From contig NZ_CP074404.1 in the NCBI RefSeq assembly GCF_018388465.1, forward strand, positions 496,001 through 560,000: a DNA stretch of 64,000 nucleotides. Reading direction: 5' to 3'. Shown piece after piece: positions 15,853 through 25,181 of this stretch (position 1 is its first letter; every line of letters begins with the position of its first letter). The notes beneath the pieces were generated by a model. The model was not told where the DNA came from. It did not search any database and was given only the letters and a program-made list of their open reading frames with translations. Position numbers and translations under genes: made by a program. The DNA comes from Cellulomonas fengjieae. GTDB lineage: Bacteria; Actinomycetota; Actinomycetes; Actinomycetales; Cellulomonadaceae.

Positions 15853-17069
15853 GCGAGAGCGGCGAGCGCAGCCAGAAGGCCACCGCCCAGCGGATGAAGG
15901 ACGTGCACGGCAAGGGCAAGCTCGGCCGGTCCCAGGACCTGTCGGCCTGGCTCGGGCTCGGTGCCGCGGCGTTCAGCCTGCCGATGGTGATCGAGCGTGC
16001 CCAGGGTGCCGCGCTCGACCAGCTCGCCGGGGTCCGGGACGTTGCCCAGCACCCCACCACCGCGGGTGCGGTGCAGGTGCTCGACGACGCCCTGGGGTCG
16101 GTGCTGACCACGCTCGCGCCGCTGTTCATCGCCGTCGTGCTGGTCACGGTGGCCGTGGCGGTCGCCCAGGGCGGGATCCACCGGCGCAAGTTCAAGCTCC
16201 ACGTGGAGCACTTCTCGCCCGTGAACGCGGCCAAGCGGCTGGCCGGTCCCCAGGCCTGGTGGCAGGGCGTGCAGACCCTGCTCAAGACGGCCGCCGTCGC
16301 GCTCGTGCTCGTCGTCGGCCTCCAGGCGCTGGTGCCCACCCTCGTGTCGTCGGGCCAGCTGCCGCTGTCGCACCTGCTGTCCGTGGCCGGCGACGGCACC
16401 ACGTCGCTGCTGCGGGCCGGCATCGCCGCCGGCATCCTCCTGGCGGTCGCCGACGTGTTCGTCGTGATGCGGCGCAACCGCAAGCAGACGCGGATGACCC
16501 TCCAGGAGGTCAAGGAGGAGAACAAGCGCACCGAGGGCGACCCCATGCTCAAGGGCGCCATCCGTTCCAAGCAGCTGGCCATGAGCCGCAACCGCATGAT
16601 GTCGGAGGTCGCCACCGCCGACGTGGTCCTGGTCAACCCGACGCACGTCGCGGTCGCGCTGCGCTACGAGCCCGGATCGGGTGCGCCGAAGGTCGTCGCC
16701 AAGGGGGCCGGCGCCGTCGCGGCCCGCATCCGGGCCGAGGCCACCGAGCGTCGCGTCCCGATGGTCGAGGACGTGCCGCTGGCCCGTGCGCTGCACGCCG
16801 CGTGCGAGCTCGGCCAGGAGGTCCCGGCCCACCTGTTCACGGCCGTCGCCCGCGTCCTCGCCTTCGTCATGGCCCTGCGCCGGCGGGGAGCGGGGACCGG
16901 GCAGCACCGCGTCCCCGGTGGCTCGACGCTGCCGGCCGACGACACCACCGACCACCGGTCCGCGGCACGTGCCGCACGCCGGCCGGCCCGGGCGCCCCGC
17001 CCGCCGGCCACGGCGACCGGCCTGTCCGACCCGTCCGCCTCGTCGTCCGAGAAGCAGGGATCCCGATGA
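15849..17069 (+). CDS. flhB: FlhB, export substrate-specificity switch
   Basis: FlhB controls the change from rod/hook to filament export. The 406-residue protein has four membrane helices in the first ~220 residues and the cytoplasmic domain with the self-cleaving NPTH motif (VLVNPTHVAVALRYEPG), plus the linker EVKEENKRTEGDPMLKGAIR. The last ~60 residues are a Pro/Arg/Ala-rich tail. N-terminal SGERSQKATAQRMKDVHGKG resembles the usual E-K-T-E-x-P-T-x-x-K/R leader. It overlaps fliR and flhA, so translation is coupled. Confidence 0.97.
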   Translation: MSESGERSQKATAQRMKDVHGKGKLGRSQDLSAWLGLGAAAFSLPMVIERAQGAALDQLAGVRDVAQHPTTAGAVQVLDDALGSVLTTLAPLFIAVVLVTVAVAVAQGGIHRRKFKLHVEHFSPVNAAKRLAGPQAWWQGVQTLLKTAAVALVLVVGLQALVPTLVSSGQLPLSHLLSVAGDGTTSLLRAGIAAGILLAVADVFVVMRRNRKQTRMTLQEVKEENKRTEGDPMLKGAIRSKQLAMSRNRMMSEVATADVVLVNPTHVAVALRYEPGSGAPKVVAKGAGAVAARIRAEATERRVPMVEDVPLARALHAACELGQEVPAHLFTAVARVLAFVMALRRRGAGTGQHRVPGGSTLPADDTTDHRSAARAARRPARAPRPPATATGLSDPSASSSEKQGSR

Positions 17070-19123
17070 AGAACCGTTCCGTCGCACAGATGGCCGTGCC
17101 CGTCGGCGTCGTCGGCATCGTGCTCATGCTCGTGGTCCCGCTGCCCGCAGCGCTGCTCGACGTGCTCATCGCCGTCAACATCACGGCGTCGCTCGTCATC
17201 CTGCTCACCAGCATGTACGTGAAGCGGCCGCTGGACTTCTCGGTGTTCCCGTCGCTGATCCTCGTGTTCACGCTGTTCCGGCTGGGGCTCAACGTGGCCT
17301 CGACGCGGCTGGTCCTGCGGGACGGGTACGCCGGTCAGGTGATCGACGCGTTCGGCCACATCGTCGTCGGCGGGTCCCTGGTCATCGGCCTGGTGATCTT
17401 CCTGATCCTCGTGGTGATCCAGTTCGTCGTCATCACCAACGGCGCCGGCCGCGTGGCAGAGGTCGGGGCGCGGTTCACCCTCGACGCGATGCCCGGCAAG
17501 CAGATGGCGATCGACGCGGACCTGAACTCCGGCCTGATCGACGAGGACACCGCGCGCCAGCGGCGGGCCGACGTCGCCGCCGAGGCCGACTTCTACGGCG
17601 CGATGGACGGCGGGTCCAAGTTCGTCAAGGGCGACGCGATCGCCGGCATCATCATCACCGTCATCAACCTGGTCGGCGGCTTCGCCATCGGGATGCTGCA
17701 GATGGGGATGGCGCCGGCCGAGGCGCTGCAGCGGTTCAGCCTGCTGACCATCGGCGACGGCCTGGTCACCCAGATCCCCGCGCTGCTGCTCTCGGTCTCC
17801 ACCGGCATCGTCGTCACGCGGGCGACCGCCGAGGGCGACATGGGCACCGCGGCCGCCAAGCAGCTCGGCCAGTCGCGGACCGCCCTGGTCATCGCGGGGG
17901 TCGGCGCCATCGCGCTCGCGCTGCTGCCGGGCATGCCGAAGCCGCCGTTCCTCATCGTGGGTGCCGGGCTCCTGCTGCTCGCGCAGCGGTCCCGCGCGAG
18001 CGAGGCCAAGGAGACCGCCGCGCAGGAGGCAGGGGCGGCGACGGCGTCCGTGGCACCGAGCAGCGACACGCCCGAGCAGCTCATCGAGCAGATGCGCGTG
18101 CACACCCTGGAGATCCTGCTCGCACCGGACCTCGTCGACCTCGTCGGAACCGGGCCGGACCAGGACCTGCTCGCTCGCGTGCGCGGGCTGCGGCGCAAGA
18201 CCGCCCTCGAGCTCGGGATCGTCGTGCCGCCGGTGCGCACCCGGGACAGCGTCGACCTGCCGCGGTCCACCTACGTGGTGCGCATCGCGGGCGTCGAGGT
18301 GGGCCGCGGGGAGGCGCCGAGCGGCCGGATGCTCGCCCTCGGCGACGACCTGGGCGGGCTGCCGGGCACCCTCGTGCACGAGCCCGTCTTCGGCCTGCCG
18401 GGCAAGTGGATCCCGTCCGAGCTGCGGCACGCCGCGGAGATGTCCGGCGCCACGGTGGTCGACCGGGTCTCCGTGCTCATCACGCACCTGGGCGCCCTGA
18501 TCAGCCAGCACGCCGCCCGCCTGCTCGGTCGCGAGGACGTGCGGGTCCTCACCGAGGGCGTCAAGCGCGTCAACCCGTCGGTGGTCGAGGAGCTCGTGCC
18601 CGGCCTGCTCAGCCTCGGCGAGGTGCAGCGGGTGCTGCAGGGCCTGCTGGCCGAGGAGGTGCCGATCCGCGACCTGGGCCGGATCTACGAGGCACTGACC
18701 CTGCGCGCCCGCGTCAGCACCGAGGCCGAGGGGCTGGTCGAGGCCGCGCGCGGCGCGCTCGGTCCCGCGCTCGGGGCGCTGTACGTGCAGGACGGGACGC
18801 TGCGCGCGGTCACGCTCGACGCGCTGCTCGAGCAGCAGCTCGTCGAGTCGCTGCGGCCGTCCGAGCACGGCACCCACCTGCTGGTGGACCCGGCACGGCT
18901 CGAGTCGGTGCTGGCGCAGCTGCGCGACGTCGTGGCCACGGCCGAGCAGGACGGCCGGACCGTGGTGCTCGCCTGCGCACCCGCCATCCGGCCCGCCCTG
19001 CGGCGACTGGTCGCCATGGGCCTGCCGCGGCTGCCCGTGCTGTCCTACGCCGAGGTCACGGGTGCGGGGGTCGTCGTGGAGACGGTGGGGGCGGTGAGCG
19101 GTGGTCACGCGATTGCTGCTTGA
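17066..19123 (+). CDS. flhA: FlhA, export gate docking platform
   Basis: FlhA is the nonameric export gate protein that receives chaperone-cargo complexes. The 685-residue product has about eight membrane helices in the first ~330 residues, with the FHIPEP-family signature VKRPLDFSVFPSLILVFTLF and RLGLNVASTRLVLRDGYAGQ, and the cytoplasmic loop EVGARFTLDAMPGKQMAIDA. The C-terminal domain has LPGTLVHEPVFGLPGKWIPS and VEELVPGLLSLGEVQRVLQG. ATG 17066 overlaps the flhB stop; the next gene starts 23 bases before its stop. Confidence 0.97.
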   Translation: MKNRSVAQMAVPVGVVGIVLMLVVPLPAALLDVLIAVNITASLVILLTSMYVKRPLDFSVFPSLILVFTLFRLGLNVASTRLVLRDGYAGQVIDAFGHIVVGGSLVIGLVIFLILVVIQFVVITNGAGRVAEVGARFTLDAMPGKQMAIDADLNSGLIDEDTARQRRADVAAEADFYGAMDGGSKFVKGDAIAGIIITVINLVGGFAIGMLQMGMAPAEALQRFSLLTIGDGLVTQIPALLLSVSTGIVVTRATAEGDMGTAAAKQLGQSRTALVIAGVGAIALALLPGMPKPPFLIVGAGLLLLAQRSRASEAKETAAQEAGAATASVAPSSDTPEQLIEQMRVHTLEILLAPDLVDLVGTGPDQDLLARVRGLRRKTALELGIVVPPVRTRDSVDLPRSTYVVRIAGVEVGRGEAPSGRMLALGDDLGGLPGTLVHEPVFGLPGKWIPSELRHAAEMSGATVVDRVSVLITHLGALISQHAARLLGREDVRVLTEGVKRVNPSVVEELVPGLLSLGEVQRVLQGLLAEEVPIRDLGRIYEALTLRARVSTEAEGLVEAARGALGPALGALYVQDGTLRAVTLDALLEQQLVESLRPSEHGTHLLVDPARLESVLAQLRDVVATAEQDGRTVVLACAPAIRPALRRLVAMGLPRLPVLSYAEVTGAGVVVETVGAVSGGHAIAA

Positions 19124-20255
19124 GGGCTCCGACCTCGCCGAGCTGATGGCCCAGGTGCGTGAGGAGCTCGGGCCGGGTGCCCGGGTGGTCAGCGCCGAGC
19201 GCGTCCGCAGCGGGGGCCTGGCGGGGTTCTTCGCCCGGGAGAGGTTCGAGCTGACCGTCGACGTCCCCGAGCCGGCCCCGTCGCGGCCGCGGGGCCTGCG
19301 GGGTCCGGCGCCCGTGCGCCCCGCCGCCGGGATCGAGGCGCTCCTGGCGGCGGCCGACGCGTCCGACGCGCTGCCCGACGGCTCGCTGCCCGAGCCGTTC
19401 GAGCCCGCACCGCCCGGGCTGGGCCGCCCGTGGCCCACCGCCGTGTCCACGGGCGGGCCGTCGTTCGCCGCTGTCCTGGACCAGGTGCGGTCGATGGCCG
19501 GGGCGCCGGAGCCTGCCGACATCGAGGTGCCCGCACCGCCGCCCGAGGACCCCCTGCGGGTCGCGCTGCGTGGGCTGGGCGTTCCCGACGAGCTGCTCGG
19601 CGTCGGCACGCTGACCCTGCCCGCGGTGCTCGCCCGCATCCCGGCTCCGCCCCCGACCCCCCGCGGGCCCGGGCAGGTGATCGCGGTCGTCGGCGCCGAG
19701 CAGGACGTCGACGCCGTCGCGTGGCTGCTGGCCGAGCGGCTGCGGGTCGACCGGTCGGCCGTCATGGTCGCCGGTGCGCCCGGCGCCAGGACGGCCGCGC
19801 GCACGGACCTGTCACGCGCGACGCGCGCCGCCGAGGTCGCCGGCTGGCGCGACCACGCGGCCCGCGCGACGCACCCCGGCGTCCTGTCGCTGGCCGTCGG
19901 ACCGGACCCCGCCGACCGTGCCGAGGCGGCGACGCTCCTGCGGGCCGCGCGCGCCGACCAGGCCTGGGCCGTCGTCGACGCGCGCACCAAGACGGCGGAC
20001 GCCGCCACCTGGATCGCCCAGGTGGGCGACGGCGGCATCGGCGCGGTCGCCGTGCGGGGCCTGTTCGACACGGCCCAGCCCGGCACGGTCCTGGACCTCG
20101 GGGTCCCGGTGGTCTGGGTCGACGGTGTGCCCGCGACGACGGTGGCCTGGGCCGCGGCGCTCGGTCAGGCCCTCGGGCCGCGCCCGCGCTGGGACACCGA
20201 CGCACCCGGCGCACCCGGCGAGGCCGGTCGCGGCGGACCCGGGATCGCGGGGTAG
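19101..20255 (+). CDS. FlhF-like protein lacking a GTPase P-loop
   Basis: This 384-residue protein follows flhA and has the FlhF N-terminal (B-domain) pattern LAELMAQVREELGPGARVVS followed by AERVRSGGLAGFFARERFEL. The middle is Pro/Ala-rich. The region where the SRP-type GTPase should begin reads VIAVVGAEQDVDAVAWLLAE, with no GxxGxGKTT, and no DTAGR or TKxD motif was found. It is therefore probably a FlhF-derived protein that cannot bind GTP in the usual way. FlhF places flagella; here the protein may be a structural adaptor. Start GTG 19101 lies within flhA. Confidence 0.7.
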   Translation: MVTRLLLEGSDLAELMAQVREELGPGARVVSAERVRSGGLAGFFARERFELTVDVPEPAPSRPRGLRGPAPVRPAAGIEALLAAADASDALPDGSLPEPFEPAPPGLGRPWPTAVSTGGPSFAAVLDQVRSMAGAPEPADIEVPAPPPEDPLRVALRGLGVPDELLGVGTLTLPAVLARIPAPPPTPRGPGQVIAVVGAEQDVDAVAWLLAERLRVDRSAVMVAGAPGARTAARTDLSRATRAAEVAGWRDHAARATHPGVLSLAVGPDPADRAEAATLLRAARADQAWAVVDARTKTADAATWIAQVGDGGIGAVAVRGLFDTAQPGTVLDLGVPVVWVDGVPATTVAWAAALGQALGPRPRWDTDAPGAPGEAGRGGPGIAG

Positions 20256-20264
20256 GGTCACCGC

Positions 20265-20543
20265 ATGCTGGTGCTCAGCCGTCGCGTGGGGGAACGGCTC
20301 GTGATCGGTGACGACATCGTCGTCACCATCATCGAGGTCCGCAGCGACGGCGTGCGCATCGGCATCGACGCCCCGCGCGACGTGCGCGTGCACCGCGCCG
20401 AGGTGCTCGACGCGCTCATGGCGGCCAACGTCGAGGCGGTCGCCGCCGACGACCGGACGGCCGCACAGCTGCGCCGGCTGGTCTCGCCCGCCGCCGGCAC
20501 CAGCCCCGACGAACCCTCAGGAACGCCCCCCACCGACCGATGA
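20265..20543 (+). CDS. csrA: CsrA, RNA-binding translational regulator
   Basis: CsrA represses translation of target mRNAs, in Gram-positives chiefly flagellin, and is antagonised by FliW. The 92-residue protein has the full CsrA fold in the first ~60 residues: MLVLSRRVGERLVIGDDIVV, TIIEVRSDGVRIGIDAPRDV, VHRAEVLDAL. The remaining ~30 residues are an Ala/Pro/Thr extension. It ends the flagellar operon, 9 bases after the FlhF-like gene. No fliW is in the window. A sigma-28-type promoter for cheA overlaps its 3' end. Confidence 0.96.
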   Translation: MLVLSRRVGERLVIGDDIVVTIIEVRSDGVRIGIDAPRDVRVHRAEVLDALMAANVEAVAADDRTAAQLRRLVSPAAGTSPDEPSGTPPTDR

Positions 20544-20544
20544 G
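20516..20544 (+). promoter_or_regulatory. Sigma-28-type promoter of cheA-cheW
   Basis: CTCA (20516-20519), a 17-base spacer and CCGATGAG (20537-20544) lie over the end of csrA. A start near 20551 would give a ~38-base leader ending in the GGGAGGG ribosome-binding site of cheA (GTG 20589). Confidence 0.65.
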
Positions 20545-20588
20545 GACGGACGCCGGCACGCGAGGTCCGCGGCGGGCGGGAGGGCACC

Positions 20589-22886
20589 GTGGAGGACGTC
20601 GACGAGATCGTCCGTGAGTTCTTGGTCGAGAGCTACGAGAACCTGGACCAGCTGGACCGCGACCTCGTGGCGCTCGAGGAGTCGCCCGGCTCCCGCCCCC
20701 TGCTGAGCAGCGTCTTCCGCACGATCCACACGATCAAGGGCACCAGCGGGTTCCTCGCGTTCGGGCGCCTGGAGCGCGTCACGCACGTGGGCGAGAACCT
20801 GCTGGTGGAGCTGCGCGACGGTCGCCGCTCGATGGACCAGCCGACCACCGACGTGCTCCTGCGGCTGACGGACGTCGTGCGCGAGATCCTCGCCGCGATC
20901 GAGGCGGACGGCACGGAGGGTGACGTCGAGATCGACGCCGTGATCGCCGCGGTGGACGCGGTCCGCGACGGACGCGTGCCCGCCGTCGAGCCCGCCCCGC
21001 CCGCGCCCACGCCCGGGCCGGCGACCGCGGAGCCCGCCGCGGTCGCACCCGTCGCCGTCGCGCCCGCCGCAGCCGTCCCGGCCCAGGCCGTTCCAGCCGT
21101 CCCGGCCCAGCCCGCCGCGCCCGCCGCCGAGCACCTCCCCGAGGAGGGCGGCACGCTGCGCAGCGCCGTCGACACCTCGATCCGCGTGGACGTCGACCTG
21201 CTCGACGCGCTGATGCGCCAGGTGGGCGAGCTGGTGCTCGCCCGCAACGCGATCAGCCGGCTCGCGTCCAGGACCGACGACGTCGACCTGGCGCGCTCGG
21301 CGCAGCGCCTCAACCTCATCGCCGGCGAGCTGCAGGAGGGCGTCATGAAGACGCGCATGCAGCCCATCGAGCACGTCTGGTCCAAGATGCCGCGCATCGT
21401 GCGGGACCTGGCCGCCGCGTGCGGGCGTGAGGTCCAGCTCGAGATGGTCGGTGGCGACACCGAGCTCGACCGCGGGCTGCTCGAGGCCGTCAAGGACCCG
21501 CTGACCCACCTCGTGCGCAACGCCGTCGACCACGGGCTCGAGCCGGCCGACGTGCGGCTCGCCGCGGGCAAGGCCGCCAAGGGCGTGCTGACGCTGCGGG
21601 CCTACCACTCGGGCGGCCAGGTGGTGGTCGAGGTCGCCGACGACGGCCGCGGCATCGACCCCGAGCAGATCGCGGCGAAGGCGGTCGAGAAGGGTCTGCG
21701 CACGCCCGACCAGCTGGCCGCCGTCAGTCACGCCGAGCTGCTTCAGCTGCTGTTCCTGCCCGGCTTCTCCACCGCGGAGGCCGTGACCAACGTGTCCGGC
21801 CGCGGGGTGGGCATGGACGTGGTGCGGACCAAGGTCGAGGCCATCGGCGGGACCGTCGACGTGGACTCCACCGTGGGATCGGGCACGGTCTGGCGCCTGC
21901 GCATCCCGCTGACGCTGGCGATCATGCCCGCGCTGACCGTGGAGTGCGCGGGCGACCTGTACGCCGTGCCCCAGGTCAACCTGCTCGAGCTCGTCGCGCT
22001 CGACGGGCAGCGGTCGGGATCGGGCATCGAGTACGTGCACGCCGTGCCGGTCTACCGGCTGCGCGGCGAGCTGCTGCCGCTGGTCTCGCTCGCTGCGGTG
22101 CTGGGCGTCCAGGACGGCCCGACGGCGGGATCGAGCGTCATCGCCGTGGTCCAGGCGGACCACCAGCGCTTCGGGCTGCTGGTCGACCGCGTGCTCAACA
22201 CCGAGGAGATCGTGGTCAAGCCGCTGTCGAGCCGGCTGAAGTCCATCGGCGGGTACGCGGGGGCGACCGTCCTCGGCGACGGCCGGGTGGCGCTCATCCT
22301 CGACGTGCAGGCCATCGCGCGCCGCGCGCTGGTAGGCGCGCTGGAGCAGGTCAGCGAGGCCGCACGGCGCGCCGCCGAGGTAACCGTGGACGCCCCGCAG
22401 CTCGAGCCGGTGCTCGTCGTCGGCATCGGCGGCGGCCGTCGGGTCGCCATGCCGCTGGCGTCGGTCGCGCGGCTGGAGCACCTCCGGGCCGCCCAGGTCG
22501 AGCTGGTGGGCGGGCGCGAGGTCGTGCAGTACCGCGGCACCATCCTGCCGCTGACCCGCCTCGACCGGCTGCTGGGCGCGTACGGGGAGCCGGTCGACGA
22601 GCGCAGCGACGAGCTGCTCGTCGTCGTCTACTCCCGCGCGGGCCGCAGCGTCGGCCTCGTCGTGCAGGAGATCGTGGACATCGTCGACGACGACGTCGCG
22701 CAGCACTCCGACATCGACGACAGGGGCCTGGTCGGCTCGACGGTGGTGGGGGAGCGCGTCACCGAGCTGCTCGACGTGCGGAGCGCCGTCCTCGCCGCGG
22801 ACAGCGCGTTCTACGACGAGCCCGTGCGCGCACCCGAACCGGACCCGCTCGCCGGGCACGCCGACCTGGTGGGAGCCGGCCGATGA
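20589..22886 (+). CDS. cheA: CheA, chemotaxis histidine kinase with two CheW-like domains
   Basis: CheA relays receptor state to CheY and CheB. Domains in the 765-residue product: Hpt (residues 1-110) with phospho-acceptor His47 in HTIKGTSGFLAF; an Ala/Pro linker (130-180) in place of a clear P2 domain; dimerisation (185-250); HATPase with DPLTHLVRNAVDHGLEP, VADDGRGIDPEQI and SGRGVGMDVVRTKVEAIGG; then a CheW-like domain (about 440-580) and a second one (about 600-740, LEPVLVVGIGGGRRVAMPLA to VTELLDVRSAV). Tandem CheW domains are not the commonest layout. The stop overlaps cheW. Confidence 0.96.
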   Translation: MEDVDEIVREFLVESYENLDQLDRDLVALEESPGSRPLLSSVFRTIHTIKGTSGFLAFGRLERVTHVGENLLVELRDGRRSMDQPTTDVLLRLTDVVREILAAIEADGTEGDVEIDAVIAAVDAVRDGRVPAVEPAPPAPTPGPATAEPAAVAPVAVAPAAAVPAQAVPAVPAQPAAPAAEHLPEEGGTLRSAVDTSIRVDVDLLDALMRQVGELVLARNAISRLASRTDDVDLARSAQRLNLIAGELQEGVMKTRMQPIEHVWSKMPRIVRDLAAACGREVQLEMVGGDTELDRGLLEAVKDPLTHLVRNAVDHGLEPADVRLAAGKAAKGVLTLRAYHSGGQVVVEVADDGRGIDPEQIAAKAVEKGLRTPDQLAAVSHAELLQLLFLPGFSTAEAVTNVSGRGVGMDVVRTKVEAIGGTVDVDSTVGSGTVWRLRIPLTLAIMPALTVECAGDLYAVPQVNLLELVALDGQRSGSGIEYVHAVPVYRLRGELLPLVSLAAVLGVQDGPTAGSSVIAVVQADHQRFGLLVDRVLNTEEIVVKPLSSRLKSIGGYAGATVLGDGRVALILDVQAIARRALVGALEQVSEAARRAAEVTVDAPQLEPVLVVGIGGGRRVAMPLASVARLEHLRAAQVELVGGREVVQYRGTILPLTRLDRLLGAYGEPVDERSDELLVVVYSRAGRSVGLVVQEIVDIVDDDVAQHSDIDDRGLVGSTVVGERVTELLDVRSAVLAADSAFYDEPVRAPEPDPLAGHADLVGAGR

Positions 22887-23299
22887 GCCAGTACGTCACG
22901 TTCACGCTCGACGGCAGCCTCTACGGCATCGACGTGCTGCGGGTGCAGGAGGCGCTGCGCTCGCACGCCCGGACCCGGGTGCCGCTCGCCCCGCCGACCG
23001 TCGCCGGCCTGGTGAACCTCCGTGGGCAGGTGGTCCTCGCGATCGACCTGCGCACCCGCCTCGGGCTGCCGCGCCGCACGGATCTGGCCGAGCCGATGAT
23101 GGTCGTGGTGCAGGTGGACGGCGAGGCGGTGAGCCTGCTCGTCGACGAGATCGGCGACGTGGTCGAGGTCGGCCCCGGCTCGTTCGAGACGCCGCCCGAC
23201 ACGCTCGACCCGGCGCTGCGTGCGCTGATCCTGGGCGCGCACAAGCTCGAGGGTGCGCTGCTCCTGGTGCTCGACGTGGACCAGGCCGCCGCCGCCTGA
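22883..23299 (+). CDS. cheW: CheW, receptor-kinase coupling protein
   Basis: This 138-residue single CheW domain links receptors to CheA. It shows [60 protein letters not shown] and [14 protein letters not shown] 22883 overlaps the cheA stop (ATGA). The following 97 bases carry the promoter of the first receptor gene. Confidence 0.96.
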   Translation: MSQYVTFTLDGSLYGIDVLRVQEALRSHARTRVPLAPPTVAGLVNLRGQVVLAIDLRTRLGLPRRTDLAEPMMVVVQVDGEAVSLLVDEIGDVVEVGPGSFETPPDTLDPALRALILGAHKLEGALLLVLDVDQAAAA

Positions 23300-23328
23300 C
23301 GCGTGCCCGACTCCGGGCGGGGCAACCA

Positions 23329-23357
23329 CTCATCCCCGGTCGGTGGCGGCCGATCGA
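23329..23357 (+). promoter_or_regulatory. Sigma-28-type promoter of receptor gene 1
   Basis: CTCA (23329-23332), 17 bases and CCGATCGA (23350-23357). A start near 23364 leaves a ~33-base leader with the ribosome-binding site AGAAGGGAG before ATG 23397. Confidence 0.7.
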
Positions 23358-23396
23358 GGGAGCGGGCCCATCAGGGGTCTCGCAGAAGGGAGCCCC

Positions 23397-25025
23397 ATGT
23401 CGACGACCCCGCACGTGGCCCGTGACCGCAGGGTGAACCGTGGCTCATGGTTCGCGGACCGTTCCGTGCGGACCAAGATCCTGGGGCTGACCGCGATCCT
23501 CGCGCTCACGGCAGCAGGGTCCGGTGTCTACGCCCTCGTCATGCTCCGGGTGGTGGCGGAGGAGACGCGCCAGCTGTCCTCGGTGATGACCACGATCATG
23601 GCGCCGCTGCGCACCGTCCACCAGGACCAGCTGGATGCACGGTTGATCGTCGCCCAGCTCGGTGCGACGAGCAGCCCGCGGGCCCAGCAGCACTGGCTCG
23701 AGGAGCTGGCCGCGAACGACCAGGAGACGGACCAGGCGATCGCGGACGTCGAGGCCGCCGGCGGTGGCCAGTTCGCCACCTGGCCCCGGTTCCGCACCGC
23801 GTTCGCCGAGTGGCGCACCGCGCGCGACGAGCAGCTGGTGCCGGCCGCGACGAGCGGGGACGGCGCCGAGTACGAGCGCGTGATGGACGAGGTCACCGAG
23901 CCTCTCAGGTCCACCTTCGTGGACGCCCTCGACGCGGCGGCCCGCGCGGGGGACGCGTACGGGCAGGACATCGCCGACCAGGCCGACGCCCAGGCGTCGC
24001 GCGTCTCGGCCATCCTGATCACGACCCTGGTGCTCGCGGTCATCGGCGTCACGGCGCTCGGCGCCGTCGTCGCCCGCTCCATCCGCAGGTCGGCGCTGCG
24101 TGTCCAGCGTGCGCTCGAGGCGATGTCGCACGGAGACCTGACCGTGCGCGCCGACGTGCGCGGCCGTGACGAGCTGGGCCGGATGGCCGCCGCGCTGGCC
24201 TCCGCCCAGGCTGCGCTGCGGCAGACCCTGGGTGGGGTGGTGGAGACGGCTGAGACGGTCACTGCGGCGGCGCACGAGCTGTCGGCGTCGTCGGGTCAGG
24301 TGGCGGCGGGGTCGGATGAGACCAGTGCGCAGGCGGGGGTGGTGGCGGCTGCGGCGGAGCAGGTGTCGCGCAACGTGCAGGCGGTGGCGGCGGGTGCTGA
24401 GCAGATGGGTGCCTCGATCCGGGAGATCGCGCAGAACGCGAACCAGGCGGCGAAGGTGGCGGGTCAGGCGACGGTGGTGGCGTCGTCGGCCAATGAGCAG
24501 GTGGCGCGGTTGGGGGAGTCGTCCCAGCAGATCGGCAACGTGGTCAAGACGATCACGAGCATCGCGGAGCAGACGAACCTGTTGGCGTTGAACGCCACGA
24601 TCGAGGCGGCGCGTGCGGGGGAGGCGGGCAAGGGGTTTGCGGTGGTGGCCGGTGAGGTCAAGGAGCTGGCTTCGGAGACGGCGCGGGCTACCGAGGACAT
24701 CGCGCGTCGGGTGGAGGCGATCCAGGCGGACACCTCCGGTGCGGTGGCGGCGATCGGGCAGATCGCGGCGATCATCGCCTCGATCAACGACTACCAGCTG
24801 ACGATCGCCAGTGCGGTCGAGGAGCAGACGGCCACGACGAACGAGATGTCGCGGGGGGTGGCGGAGGCGGCGACCGGGTCGGGGGAGATCGCGGTCAACA
24901 TCAGCGGTGTGGCGTCCTCGGCGGCGATGTCCTCGCAGGTGCTGGGGCAGATGGGTCAGGCCGTCGACGAGCTGGCGCGGTTGTCCACCGACCTGCGCAC
25001 CCGCGCCTCCGCCTTCCAGTTCTGA
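23397..25025 (+). CDS. Methyl-accepting chemotaxis protein 1
   Basis: This 542-residue receptor has two membrane helices (about residues 28-50 and 206-226) enclosing a ~155-residue helical sensor that looks like a 4HB_MCP type, then HAMP (about 227-280) and the signalling domain. The signalling tip [20 protein letters not shown] and [20 protein letters not shown] are canonical. From residue 278 to the end the protein is identical to the next receptor. The ligand is unknown. ATG 23397 is chosen because it follows the ribosome-binding site and the predicted transcript start; a longer reading would enter cheW. Confidence 0.95.
   Translation: MSTTPHVARDRRVNRGSWFADRSVRTKILGLTAILALTAAGSGVYALVMLRVVAEETRQLSSVMTTIMAPLRTVHQDQLDARLIVAQLGATSSPRAQQHWLEELAANDQETDQAIADVEAAGGGQFATWPRFRTAFAEWRTARDEQLVPAATSGDGAEYERVMDEVTEPLRSTFVDALDAAARAGDAYGQDIADQADAQASRVSAILITTLVLAVIGVTALGAVVARSIRRSALRVQRALEAMSHGDLTVRADVRGRDELGRMAAALASAQAALRQTLGGVVETAETVTAAAHELSASSGQVAAGSDETSAQAGVVAAAAEQVSRNVQAVAAGAEQMGASIREIAQNANQAAKVAGQATVVASSANEQVARLGESSQQIGNVVKTITSIAEQTNLLALNATIEAARAGEAGKGFAVVAGEVKELASETARATEDIARRVEAIQADTSGAVAAIGQIAAIIASINDYQLTIASAVEEQTATTNEMSRGVAEAATGSGEIAVNISGVASSAAMSSQVLGQMGQAVDELARLSTDLRTRASAFQF
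24228..25025 (+). repeat. 798-bp direct repeat, copy 1 (receptor signalling domain)
   Basis: Bases 24228-25025 match 26016-26813 at a constant offset of 1788. By eye the only difference is T at 24638 versus C at 26426, a silent third-position change. The upstream halves of the two genes are clearly diverged. Confidence 0.93.
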
Positions 25026-25116
25026 CCCGGCCCGAGTCGCGGCCGGACGAGTACGGGCGAACCGGGACGGACCGGCACCCCGCCGCACGCCGCGGCGGGG
25101 TGCCGGCCCGGGAGCG

Positions 25117-25145
25117 CTCATTTCCGCGGGTGCGCAGCCGATCGG
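25117..25145 (+). promoter_or_regulatory. Sigma-28-type promoter of receptor gene 2
   Basis: CTCA (25117-25120), 17 bases and CCGATCGG (25138-25145). A start near 25152 precedes the GAGGAG ribosome-binding site and ATG 25182 by about 30 bases. A CCCCGCCGC/GCGGCGGGG inverted repeat at about 25078-25100 just upstream probably terminates receptor gene 1. Confidence 0.7.
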
Positions 25146-25181
25146 TGGGCCGACGCGACCGCGCACTCCGAGGAGCTCCAC

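Noticed and set aside
16664..20086. A 1140-codon minus-strand open frame opposite flhB, flhA and the flhF-like gene
   Set aside because: Its sequence is low-complexity His/Arg/Asp-rich, as expected for the antisense frame of GC-rich codons, and shows no domain.
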